Source: Cokeromyces recurvatus
Lineage: Eukaryota; Mucoromycota; Mucoromycetes; Mucorales; Mucoraceae
Length of the DNA: 64,000 nt
Direction: 5' to 3'
Assembly (NCBI RefSeq): GCF_025118155.1
Contig: NW_026251398.1
Location: 682,001 to 746,000, forward strand
In this document: positions 12,112 through 26,675 of the stretch, piece by piece
Position numbering within the stretch: position 1 is the first letter of the stretch
Layout: the number at the start of each line of letters is the position of its first letter
Notes under the pieces: model-generated
The model's database searches: none
The model's input: the letters and a program-made list of their open reading frames with translations, nothing else
What the model was told of the DNA's origin: nothing
Made by a program: the position numbers and the translations under genes

Positions 12112-13139
12112 TATATTAATCAAGTGAATCAAAACGTGAAAAAAAAAGGGACAAAAAAAAATTGGTATTTTTTTTTCTTTTTTTAAAAAAGGGTATTTTT
12201 AATTTCCTCCTAGTTTAATTTCGCTTAAAAGCTTAAATCGCATGAAGATATAATTCCACTGTTCTGTTTCCACATAGAAAATATTATTTTGATCCACTTT
12301 TAGCAAGAATCTAGTTTCATGGATCAAAAAAAAAAAAAAAAAAAAAAAACGTTTATTGGAATAAGGCTCTCTATTTTCTCTGTATATCGAATATTTTTAA
12401 GTGACAAATACTAGTTCTATAGTTGTGTTTTTTTTAGAATAATTATTAAAGGCTAACGTTTTATTGCTTACATCAAGAAGAATAAAAATATATTGAAGGA
12501 AGGTAGCTTCATTTGTATTTGGGTTAAAGGAGTTCATGATAATTTAATTGCTATTTAATGTCTACTGCTTAATTCATACATTTACTATGCGTATAATTTT
12601 TTTTTCTTTATTATAAAACACCCGAGCATCTTCACATTATTGAAAACCAAAATTTAGCAGTAATAGACAAATCCAATAGCAAATATAATAAATATGAGTC
12701 TATCAAGTAATACAACCTAGAACTAGACACATGGTATTTTTCTGTAGTAATATATTGTATTATTCAATTTCTCTCCAAATAATGTTAACTACTATTGCTC
12801 TTCTAGTATCCTCCATCCCTACTTGCATAAATATCAAGTCAAACAAACGGAGAAAAAAAGATACTACTATACATGCCAATAAAGCTTCTCTCTCTCTTTG
12901 AAATAGAAAGCTTTCAACCAATATTTTGTTGATATCAAAGCCTCAAATGCGTAAAAAGTACACGTTTTAGAAGATGTAAACAATTATGTGTATTTTTTTT
13001 TTATTTTTTTATACAAATATAGATTTCTAGTGTGCGTATTAAATTTTATTTTCACTGATTTCAAAATTTTAAAAACGTGTTAGTTATTTCGGGGAAAGCG
13101 TTTCTTTTTCTCTTTTTTTACTTATTTGTTTACCACTTC
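12112..13139. other. Intergenic between divergent TYR1 and MED7
   Basis: About 1 kb carrying both promoters. It holds an A24 run at 12326-12349 and T-rich tracts close to each start. No ORF of interest and no recognisable binding site. Confidence 0.6.
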
Positions 13140-14008
13140 ATGATGGAAGAGCAAGTAACGAGAAGCGCTTGGCCGGATCCACCTAACTATTATAAACGAT
13201 ATACAGATGAAAACTTGGAATTATTAAACCAAGCAAAGAAAACTGGTCTATTTCCTCCACAACCAATAACATCGTTAATCCCTGAATTTCAACTAGAAGC
13301 ATTAGAACCACCAAAGCCTCCTACTGATGAATATACCGTTTTCGATCAAAAATGGCAGGTAATTTGTGTATGTGTATGCATAAGGAAAGTTATTAATTAA
13401 ATTATAATGTATTTAGATTAATGATCGATTACCAACATTAGAGGAACTAGGTGTTAAGCAGTTATATCCAGAGTCGTCTATAGGTAACAAGATATTTCAA
13501 CATTATTATCATATAATTAACCAAGATGTACTTAGATCGTGTAAAGGAACTAAAAAAGCTGAATAGATCTTTAATTGTACAGTTTTTAGATTTATTAGAT
13601 GTACTCGTTAAGAAGCCTGATGAGGTAATTAAGAAAAGCATAACTTCTAGCTAAAATGATTCATATTATTTTTTTTTATTAAATAGTTTGGTGTATATAT
13701 TGAAAATATAAGTACTATATTTATTAATATGCATCATATCTTGAATGCTTATCGTCCCCATCAAGTAAGTTACATGTGTGTGTATATGGCTTCTTTTTTT
13801 TTTCCATGTACATAGACTTATTTCTGCTCTAAATATTATAGGCAAGGGAGACTTTAAGATTGCTTATGGAACATCAATTAGCAAAAAAACGCCAGCAAAC
13901 AACTGAATTAAAAGCGTAATATTATCTTGTAGAATATGAATAACCATATACTAACTTCCTTTATTTAGTAAATCAAAAGAAGCCTTAGCTTTTCTTGAGG
14001 GGCTTTAG
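13140..14008 (+). CDS. MED7: Mediator complex subunit 7
   Basis: Middle-module subunit of Mediator, which links activators to RNA polymerase II. Six exons: 13140-13358, 13417-13483, 13536-13624, 13687-13764, 13842-13915, 13969-14008; 188 residues. The N-terminus is Pro-rich with the family pattern SAWPDPPNYYKRYTDENLELL and FPPQPITSLIPEFQLE. Later exons give VKELKKLNRSLIVQFLDLLD and FINMHHILNAYRPHQARETL, the conserved helical core (LN-YRPHQARETL). Exon 5 read straight through would stop at once (GCG TAA); splicing to 13969 after a TACTAAC-like branch site adds a helical tail and fits the family better. Start: two adjacent ATGs, at 13140 and 13143. Confidence 0.92.
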
Positions 14009-14496
14009 TATTAGGCCTTCTATTGTATATATTATATTTTTTTTTTTTCGATTGTTTTTTTAATAATTTATTGAATAAATTGACTACCAAGAGAAAATAA
14101 TAAAAAATGAAGTAAAATATATTATTACAAATAGCTAAATAATACTGTTTACTCTGCATGTTGGAAGCTGTCAATTTATTCAGCAGTATCTAAATACAAA
14201 TTAAATGTGTAATATGACTTTATACTATAATTCAATTTGAATTTGATTAAATAAATAAGAGGAATATACCAGTCTTTACTAGTACGAGTTACTTTGTTAG
14301 TATGCATTAATAAACATAAATACATACATACCTTAGTTGTTAATTATCTTTTCAATATTAGTGCAATATGTATAGATATATGTGTATACAAATATTTTTT
14401 TTTATCTCTACACAGAATATCAATATGCTTTTAATGTGACTTTTCCAGCTTTTTTTTTTTTTTTTTCTTTCTTTCTTTCTTGACATTTAGGAGATC
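14009..14496. other. Short intergenic region between MED7 and AFG2B
   Basis: Contains T runs and a CTTT repeat shortly before the AFG2B start. Nothing else seen. Confidence 0.6.
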
Positions 14497-17527
<3,031 letters not shown>

Positions 17528-17710
17528 AATAAATTATGTTTAGAACAGAATCAATAAATAAATAAAGAAAGAAAGAAAATAGTAGCTTGGAGATAGTTAA
17601 TTAATGTTTAAAATGTATACGTCTACTTTTATATAACTTTTTTTAAACAGCATAGAATGATAAAATGGTATCTTAATTCAAATTAAATCAAATAAAGCAA
17701 GCAAGCCAAG

Positions 17711-18849
17711 CTAAATATTTTTCTGTAATTGTAATTGAATCCAAGGGTCATTTTCTACATCTTTCATTTTCATACGTAAAGCAGGATCTTTTTGCAATAA
17801 CTAAATTAGGTGTAAGAATTAAGTCTTCATTTCTTATTTTAATTTTTAATTTTACCTTCGAGATAAACTGTCTAGCTCCTGAACTAAGATAGCTTGGAAA
17901 CAAAATTTTTGCTTCTATAATTCGTTTATAAATAACCTCGGGATCAACTTTATCACTATCGTTTTCGTTTTCAAAAGGAGCCTTTCCCACTAATAATTCA
18001 TAAGCTAATACACCTAATGCCCATACATCTACTGCTTCGTTATGATATTTTTGTTGAACCATTTCTGGTGATAAATAGTCTAATGTACCACAGAATGTTC
18101 TTCGTCTATAATCCAGGTTATTATAAAGTAATGTTCAAGTTGTATTCTATGTTTATACCTTGGTCTTGGATCATAAACTGCCCAACCAAAATCGGCTATC
18201 TTCAATGTACCTTCCTTGCTAATTAAAACTATGATATATATAAGATAGCTATTTAGATTATCATTATATATAAATATGTATATACTTTACTATTCTCTAA
18301 TTTTAGGTCTCGATGAAATACGCCGAGTCCATGCATATAAGCCATTGCATTAGCAATTTCTACTATATACTAATATATGTAAATGTTAGAATATAAAACT
18401 ACTAAAGCACAAATATATAACAATTTACATTTGCAGTTTCAGATTCTGAGAACTTCTTATATGCTTGTAAGCACGTATGAAGATCACTATCACCACCATA
18501 TTCTAATACAAGATAAATAAAGTCTTGATTATGAAAGTAACCGTAAAGATGGGTTATATTTTCATGGCTATAGACATTGTATTAGTAATGCTAATATCTA
18601 TCAATAAATATGTATATATATTATATTCTTACTCTAAATGAGCTTGTATCTCTATTTCTCTTTTCAAAAAATGAACCACATCTGCTTTTTCCAACTGTTT
18701 CTTCTTTAGTACCTTTAATGCAACAAGTTGTTCTGAATACTTTTCTCGTGCTAAATAAACTACTCCAAATTTGCCTGTTCCTAAATGGCGACCCACTTCA
18801 AAGTCTTCGATAGTCCATTTTGTCTTTCTTTTACACGCATTAGTACTTC

Positions 18850-18916
<67 letters not shown>

Positions 18917-19308
18917 ATCAACTGCAGTTGTCTGATCCTTTACCTTTTTAATTCATTTATTCGCTTTTGTTTTTGTAGTAAATCAATTGTCTGTGTTGCC
19001 GAAGAATTTGATTCAACATCTGCAACATTTTCATTTATACCAAGATAATGTCGAACAATAGGTGTATCCATATACTCCGTATCATCTGCATTGTTTTTTC
19101 TTTGTTCTGAATGAGCAATTTGATAATAGTGATTTGATAATCGTTGCTTTGCATAAGTGAAGCTTGTAGAAGGTAATTCGTCTAATATATCGTTGTGCTT
19201 ATGAATCCTATATGGTGAAGGGGTTGCACCTCCTAAACGTCTTGGTGTATAATCAACATAATCTGAATAGGCTGCTAAAGATAATTTTGATGATTCAGTC
19301 TCATCCAT
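17711..19308 (-). CDS. Aurora-family serine/threonine kinase
   Basis: Mitotic kinase for chromosome segregation, likely the Ipl1/Aurora of this fungus. Exon 1 (18944-19308) encodes a 121-residue disordered N-terminus with a short helix at its end; exon 2 starts at 18845 with [19 protein letters not shown], the Aurora entry with glycine loop. VALKVLKKK holds the catalytic Lys. [28 protein letters not shown] and IADFGWAV follow, then [16 protein letters not shown]. The activation loop reads [10 protein letters not shown] where Aurora usually has RRTTLCGTLDY, so one residue is missing and the neighbouring Thr is lost, leaving one candidate phosphosite. The end is [11 protein letters not shown]. 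At least seven exons. Intron 1 is filled by a CT repeat (GA on the coding strand). Confidence 0.92.
18841..18912. repeat. CT/GA dinucleotide microsatellite
   Basis: A run of roughly 30 CT units with a few TTTC interruptions lies in intron 1 of the Aurora gene. On the coding strand it is GA-rich right up to the splice acceptor at 18846. Confidence 0.95.
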
Positions 19309-21154
19309 GTTATGATCTATATGTATTAAAAAATAAAAATAAAGTGGTCAAGAGCAATTTTTTTTTCTAAAACGGAGTTTTATCTGTTTAGGTCGAATCA
19401 TTTAAAACAGAAGAGAAAACACAAAGCTACATCAACTTTCAAGTTAAAAAAAAGGGGGGGAAAGAATAAAACATAATAGCAATGAAAAGTATAAGTTAAG
19501 TTCATTAAGTTATTGATTATAAAATGGTTAATTAAACAATGGATGCCCAAGTTTTATAATTTATATTATCCAATGAATTATAAATAGTTGATCAATATAA
19601 GAGTCAAGGCAATGCTTAATGGGGAATTCAGAACTGTTGAGAAAAAAAGACATATTTTAAAGTTACGATAAGAATCCTTCAATTATACCAGTTATGTAGT
19701 AGAGTCTACAATGTATATATAAAATAGATTAGTTATAGAAATATACTTTATCAATAGTAACATTGAATGGAAAAGAAGTCCAGCTTTATATTCATAAATA
19801 TTAGCTTAACTAAATAAAGTATTTTAGTAAAGGATCTTGAATTATCATTGACATAATACGTGCTTATTTCTCTTCTCTTTAAATAATGCTCATAACTAGC
19901 TGTAAAAGCAAAACTTATTTATACACAATAACTGATAAAACAGTCAGCTACATTTAGATATCAGAATTCATCTAATGTTATAGAATAAATATTCTTTACG
20001 CACTATTATCAATTGTCGCTGATTAACCATTTATACAACTAAATACTCGACACGTACAATGACTTCTTACTAATTTAACAATGTACAAATAGATATTAAT
20101 CTCCATTGTTCTTTTTATCGAGTCTTTATCGTTATTGTTAAGAAGATGTTGACAATTTCTAAATTATCTTCCATAGTTATAAGCTAATATGAGAACTCCT
20201 CTTCTATCCTTTTTTTTTTTCTTTAAATATAGTCAATCTCCCTCATTATAGAATCATATTATTTGTTGAACTTACAATCTTGACAGATGTTTAGTCGTCA
20301 ATAAATTCTGGCATTGACATCACTATTGCAACAAGTTTGAATAAGAAATATAAAAGTGAATTTCAGTAGTTTCATGAATCAATTTTCTTCTTCCATCACT
20401 AATGAGTGAGTTTCAACTTGGTCTTTATCATTAATTAATTATTTTACTGTAAAAGTAAACTGAGAAAGTATCTATAAAAAAAAAGAAGGGGCGATAAAAT
20501 CTAGTTTCTAGTCTCATGTTGTGTCTTTCAATTGTATGCACACTCAAGAAACCATACACCACTTCTTCTTTGTGTAATATTCTATATACTTTATTTATTT
20601 TATTGTGATTCCTCTAACGATGTTAGCGATTAATCTGCCTTTCCCCTTTTCACCATTACACATCAACTAACTAAATCTTCTTTATTTATAAACTATCAAA
20701 CACTTTATTAATTTTATTTTTTCCTATAAACCATCTTTTGTTTATTTATATTAAAATCTCATAAAATTTATATTGTAAAAAAGTCATTTTTTTTAAGAAA
20801 AATAAAAAAAAGCAAAAGTAGCACATTTTCAATACATTTTAATTCTTTGGACATGCAAGAAGAGTAGGTTTTTTTTTTACAAAAGTATTTTATACTTTTA
20901 TTTTATAAATAAATAAATATAAATATATATTTTTTTTTTTAAATTTAAAGCAACTTTTTGTTTTTAAAGAGAAGAAAAAAGAAAAAAAAAAGCGCGAAAA
21001 AAAAAGACAGCCACCAAACCAAACGCAAGACGAAGCTACAAAAATAGTAGTAGTAGTAGTAGTAGCAGTAGCAGCGACAGCAGCAGCAAATGTCCAACAC
21101 CAGACCAGTCATCCATCGAAGAGGACTACCTCTGAACCCCTAGACAATCCAACT
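19309..21154. other. Intergenic region, no gene seen
   Basis: 1.85 kb, AT-rich. It includes the Aurora promoter side and, at about 20990-21095, a purine-rich stretch followed by AGT/AGC trinucleotide repeats (21044-21089) that mark the edge of a GC-richer island. Confidence 0.6.
21044..21089. repeat. AGT/AGC trinucleotide repeat
   Basis: About seven AGT units grade into AGC-type units. It lies in the 3' flank of the minus-strand small gene at 21155-21614. Confidence 0.85.
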
Positions 21155-21614
21155 TCACCAGATGTGTCCGAAGACAACATCCTCCATTGAATCATCGTTC
21201 AGATCAATCTGAGATAGAAGAACTCCAAGTTCTTCTACCTCATCCACCAGATCCATGGGATCATCCTCCATCTCCATGGAATCTGGTGGCGACTGATCAA
21301 CAGGGCCAGAGGTAGCCACGGCAGCAAGAACATTCTTCCCGAATCGGGCTGGCAGAAAACGGGGGGGAGGCATGGCAGCTCTATCAGCTGCCTCACGAGC
21401 AGCAGAGGAACGTGGTGCTGAGAAAACACCTATAGTACAGCATACACAAAGAGAAAGGAGTTTAATAGAGCCAACACAAGAAGATGGAAGAAGGAAGAAT
21501 GTTTATATATAGAAAATAAATAATAATATTTGTTAGTTATACACGTTATTTTATAATAAAAAAAAAGTATTTAAACACACATAAAAGATAAAGATACTTA
21601 CAAGAGAAGGTCAT
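21155..21614 (-). CDS. Small protein with acidic C-terminus, GC-rich island
   Basis: Unrecognised. Two exons, joined from MTFSC at 21614 through a GTAAGT donor to an acceptor near 21430, give about 95 residues. The middle is Ala/Pro-rich (AAREAADRAAMPPPRFLPAR) and residues 55-90 are strongly acidic (MEMEDDPMDLVDEVEELGV). No membrane segment or metal site is seen. Codons and base composition are far more GC-rich than in neighbouring genes, including the 3' flank, so this may be a fragment of a mobile element or transferred DNA rather than a native gene. The second exon is better supported than the first. Confidence 0.45.
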
Positions 21615-23815
21615 TTTTTTAATAATAATTTTTATAATAATAATAAAAAAAATATAATGATAAAAAAAAGAAAAAGGAAAGAGGAGGGTGGAAACGGAAG
21701 AGCAAGGGATAGTTTTATAGTGTTTTTATGGTTAATGAGAACAATAAACGTCAAAAATCATATGTGTTGCACAGTGCTTTGGCGTCAAAAAAAAAAAAGC
21801 CAAATAAAGCTAGATAAAGCACATGAAGATGTTATCTTTTATTTAGTTAATTTCTCTCCTTACTTTTTATTATTATTATTATTATTAGCGCAACAAGTGT
21901 AAATTTGTAGTGTTTAAATAACTATATACGCCATTTAACAGTGCAGCCATGTTAGTCTTTATATATTATTTACAGTAGTAGTAACAGACAGACAGAGTAA
22001 CAGGGGGAAAAGGAAAATAGACAATATACAAAAAAAAAGGGCCAAGAACCAAGGGTAAGAGTCTATATTTTTTTTTATTGTTCCCACATTAATCAAAAGT
22101 AAGGAGTAAAATTCGTTTACAAACTTTTTTTGTTGTTGTCTTACACTTGGCGTCGTTATAGATTTTATTTACGTTGCTAATTGCTTTATAATAAAAGTAA
22201 AAGGAATATCATATACTCACTATTATCTACGCTGAACTAAGCCTTCTTCTTGTTAAATAGAATAGGGAATAGAGAATAGAATATTAGCTTAATAGTATTA
22301 TACTTAAGCAGCAGATTTGTGTACCTTTTTTTTTTTAATGCAGCAACAAGCCTTTTTTTTATATAATTTAAATTCAGTTAAATCATTCCATGTATATTTG
22401 TATAATATATGCTTTATATTCAAACCTCTTTGAAAGGATAAATGACTAAAGAACAATAATATGTGTGTAGTAGCAATTCACTATTATACATGTTCATGTT
22501 CTTCATTGCATAGTCAACATATAAAGATATAATACACCTAATTATCATTATTACTATATAAATATATAATGTGATGTAATAATAATTTAGAAAAAAGGAA
22601 AGAGGTAATAAACGATCGATATAAGCCAAAAGAGGTAATATACTTTCTACCACAAAGCAAATAATAATAAAAAAAAGGAAATATCAGTAAGTATGTAATT
22701 AATACTAGTTTTTTATAGTAATAATAATAATAATTTACAAGTAGAATAGTAAATTTTATTGCTCTATTCCCGTTTGAACAATTAGCACTAATACTAGCGT
22801 AAGGGCGTTAAGACTTGCAACAGGAAAATGTATCTGTTCTTTGATTTGGATGCTTTTCATATGAATCTTGTATGATAGGTACTAATATTATATTAATTAG
22901 GATGTTAACCTAATATCATAGTTTGTGACAGCAGATTATGATAATCAATTTAATAAGTTTTATCTTTATTTATTTTTTAACTCTACTCATATAAACTCAG
23001 GATAAAAATAAATATATCAACCTAAACTCTGTGATTGCAAATTAGATATGATTCTCCAAGTAGCCGATGGATAGAGAAGTCAAAAATACTAAAAGTATTT
23101 AAAAGAAGTATGTTTAGTAACGTAACCAACTCCTCCCCTAATAAATCACGTAAGATAGTGACCAAAGGCACCTATCTGTGGAAATTGAATTCATTTTAGT
23201 TAGAATGGATTCCTTAGCTGATTCAATATGTCGAATCAATCAGTTATATCTTTTATAATTTCTTGATGATTCAGAACTCATCATCAAGCAATTATTCCAA
23301 ATACTGAAAGCTATGTACAATAATAAAAAATAATGCAATGAACACTATATTAGATAAAGTAATAGCATTAGATTTAGATGAAATAGGCCTCTTTTTTGAG
23401 TACAGTTAAAGCTAACAATAGCATCCAAACACAAAAAAAAAATAATCTCCCAACAGACAGTCAGTGAATGAGTAGTTTATCGTTAAAGAATAAGTACTAT
23501 AAAATAATGAAGATTACATTTTCTGCGAAAACATCATTGTATAATATTAATTTTCTTAAATATGTATATACACATCACATATATATGTATATCAATATAT
23601 ATAAAAAAAGGCAGGTAAATTAACATTGCATATAATGTAATTGTAGGGAAGAGAAAGAGTACTTTCGGATTTTATTGTTACACGTTTGTAAATAACGTTT
23701 GCCAATCGGGTAATTTTTTCTTTTTTTTTTAAAAAAGAAAAAAAAAAGAATGACAGCAATAAGCATATAAAGCATCATCTAACAACTGTTCAGTATTGTT
23801 CTTTATTATTCAAAA
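21615..23815. other. Intergenic region, no gene seen
   Basis: 2.2 kb, AT-rich, with ATT/TAA trinucleotide stretches (21868-21888, 22720-22735). Two ORFs of 77-81 codons look like chance. The 3' end is the promoter of the xylulokinase gene. Confidence 0.6.
23766..23771 (+). promoter_or_regulatory. TATA box of the xylulokinase gene
   Basis: TATAAA lies 50 bp before the start codon at 23816, implying a very short leader. Position and sequence support it; no transcript data. Confidence 0.5.
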
Positions 23816-25619
23816 ATGGAGAAATATTATTTAGGTCTTGATCTATCAACACAACAATTAAAATGTACCTTAATAAATGAAAATCACAACATTGTCTGGG
23901 AAAAAGCCGTTAATTTTGATAAAGATCTACCTGAATTTAATACAAAACATGGCGCCATTGTAAACGATAATGTTGTTACATCGCCTACTTTAATGTGGGT
24001 TAAGGCTTTAGACTTGTTACTTGGTCAATTAAAGGAAACTTCTTACATTAGTCTCATTCAAGGTATTTCAGGTGCTGGTCAGGTAAAATAAAATATGCAT
24101 TCATTGATAATAATAATAATTAAAAAAACTTGTACTATTTTTATTATTATTTAGCAACATGGCAGTGTTTATTGGAAACAATCAGGCATTGAACAATTAA
24201 AGAATCTGGATGATTCACAATCTCTTTTTGAACAATTACGAAACGCCTTTGCCATTGAGCAATCACCCATTTGGCAGGATGCAAGTACGACAGAAGAATG
24301 TCGTTCCTTAGAAAATTTAGTTGGGGGATCTCAAGCATTAGCTGATTTAACAGGTTCAAAAGCATATGAACGATTTACTGGAAATCAAATCTCAAAGGTA
24401 TCTGCGTATATATCTATTATATATCTATTAACTATCTTTATTTCTAATTATACTCTTTTTTTGGGGGGGATAGATTTATCATAAAAATAAAAAGGCATAT
24501 GATGAAACTGCTTGGATCAATTTGGTAAGCTCTTTCTTAGCTAGTCTTTTATTAGGGGATTTTGCTTCTGTAGATGCAGCAGAAGGTTCAGGCACAAATA
24601 TGATGAATATTCATTCTCATAAATGGGATGATAAATTATTAACTCATTGTGGTGGTGAAGAATTAAGGAAGAAACTGGTCAAGGAACCTGTTGAAGGCGG
24701 TACTATACTTGGTCCAATTAATGAATATTATGTAAAAAGATATGGTTTCAATCCGAGTAAGTATGATAATACTTGTATTTTATTTTATTTTATTTTTTTA
24801 AAAGAAAAGAATAAGAGGTATAACAAATTTATAATTTTATTATTAGGCTGTAAAATATTACCTTTTACCGGTGATAACTCTGCTACACTTGTATCTATGA
24901 ATTTAAGCGAAGGTGATTGTGTTATTTCTTTGGGTACATCAGATACTGTATTAGTTTATCTTAAAAAAGGGGCATCTGCTACCACTGAGTCACATTTGAT
25001 GGCTCATCCAACCGATCCTAATGGATTTATGGGTATGCTTTGTTATAAAAATGGCTCTCTAGCTCGTGAATACATTCGAGATAAATATGCAAGGGGTAGT
25101 TGGGATACTTTTAATGAATATCTTACAAGCAAGGAAGCGATGTTCGATGGTTGTATAGGCTATTATTACTGGATGCAAGAAATTATTCCATTTGCTAAAG
25201 GCATTTATCGATTCGAAAATAAAAAGGCAGTAGAAGAGTTTAGGGATGAGTGTATCAATGTGAAGGCCATTGTTGAATCTCAATTTATGTCCATGCAAGT
25301 CCGATTGAAACGTATGGGTGGAAATACAATTAAACGTATTTTGGCCTCAGGCGGTGCTGCTACCAATAAAAATATTCTCCAACTTTTATCAAATATCTTA
25401 GGGTTACCTGTCTATAAGCAGAAGGGATTAAATGGCGCTAGTCTTGGTGGTGCTCTTTTGGCAAAATTTAGTTTGCAAGGAAAGTCCTTTGAAGATATGA
25501 TGGCAGAATTCCCATCTTCTGGTTTAGAATTGGTTTGTGAACCTGATTTAGAAGTTACAAAAAAATACTTGACTTATGAAGGTCAATTTACTGAACTAGA
25601 AAATAGCATTGTTATGTAA
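23816..25619 (+). CDS. D-xylulose kinase
   Basis: FGGY-family kinase phosphorylating D-xylulose to xylulose 5-phosphate for the pentose phosphate pathway. Four exons (23816-24082, 24155-24397, 24474-24756, 24847-25619) give 521 residues. The N-terminal ATPase domain starts YYLGLDLSTQQLKCTLI (phosphate loop). ISGAGQQHGSVYWK is the xylulokinase signature with the substrate-contacting QHG. PIWQDASTTEECR has the sugar-binding WxD pattern. FTGDNSATLVSMNLSEGDCV and ISLGTSDTV are in the second half, and ILASGGAATNKNILQLLSNI with GASLGGALLAK forms the C-terminal ATP site. Length and order match eukaryotic XYLB/Xks1. No sugar-pathway partner genes are nearby. Confidence 0.95.
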
Positions 25620-26477
25620 TAATAATGGTTTATTGTGAATATAGAATTCCTTTTTTTTTTTTTTTTGCACAAAACTTTTAAACATTGTTAGATATGGAAG
25701 TTATATTGAGTAACAAGTTTCATAATATGAGTGAAATGAGGCTTTTATTCATCAAGTGAGGATTGTAACAGATATTAACTGACTTAAAGAGGTACAAAAA
25801 GGTCCGGAAAACTCTTTTCGTAAGAGAGATGACTCCTGAATACACAATCCCATCATAAAAAAATATGGTTACCTTATTAAATGTTGAGCATGTTATAATA
25901 TTTATTCTTGCTTAACAAACCATGGTGATTATGCCATCTATGTTGATTTTATGGGAATCTTTAAAAAAAAATTGCTATCTCCTTTATTTCTTCTGTGAAA
26001 ATATAGATAACTTACAGAAGATTTCGTTCTTTTTAAAGGACTCGTACGGCCTTCCGTCTTTTACTTTGTGAAGAAAAAGGTAGGCTATCATCCGCAGGTC
26101 AATATTTGGAAACTTGTAAGCTTGAGAAACTGTATTGAATGGGATTTCAAACAGTAGCACTTAAAATATCTCTATAATGAATTCAGCCGTTGGTTACCTG
26201 TACTTCCTCCCCTATTTCACATATTTATCATGCAATCTGCTGATCAATTTCTTAAATTCATAGAGCTTAAAGAATAAACTACACTTGTGAGAGATAAAAG
26301 GGGATGATAATATAATCTATTGTACCTAATTCAAGTGTTCAAGTTAAAAGGCCTTAAAAATCAAGTTTTTTTATGATTTGATGCAAATAGCAAAATGATA
26401 AATATATTTTAATTAATATAGCATATAAAAATTTAATTAATAATAATAAAGTGACTAAATCTATATATAAATCTATA
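25620..26477. other. Intergenic region, no gene seen
   Basis: AT-rich, 0.86 kb, between the 3' ends of the convergent xylulokinase and orphan genes. No protein-like ORF. Confidence 0.55.
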
Positions 26478-26634
26478 TCAACGTTTAGGAGTATAGAAAG
26501 TCTGTACAGGAAAATCATTGAGTGGTGATGCTGCTTCACCAGAATAAAACAATCCGCTTCTTCTATCAGTAGACCTTCTTCTTTTGAATATCTTGGATGC
26601 TTTTTTCAAATTCCTGTATGTAGTTGAAATATAT

Positions 26635-26675
<41 letters not shown>

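Noticed and set aside
22420..22653. 77-codon ORF, hydrophobic
   Set aside because: Ile/Tyr-rich composition as expected by chance from AT-rich DNA; no flanking exons.
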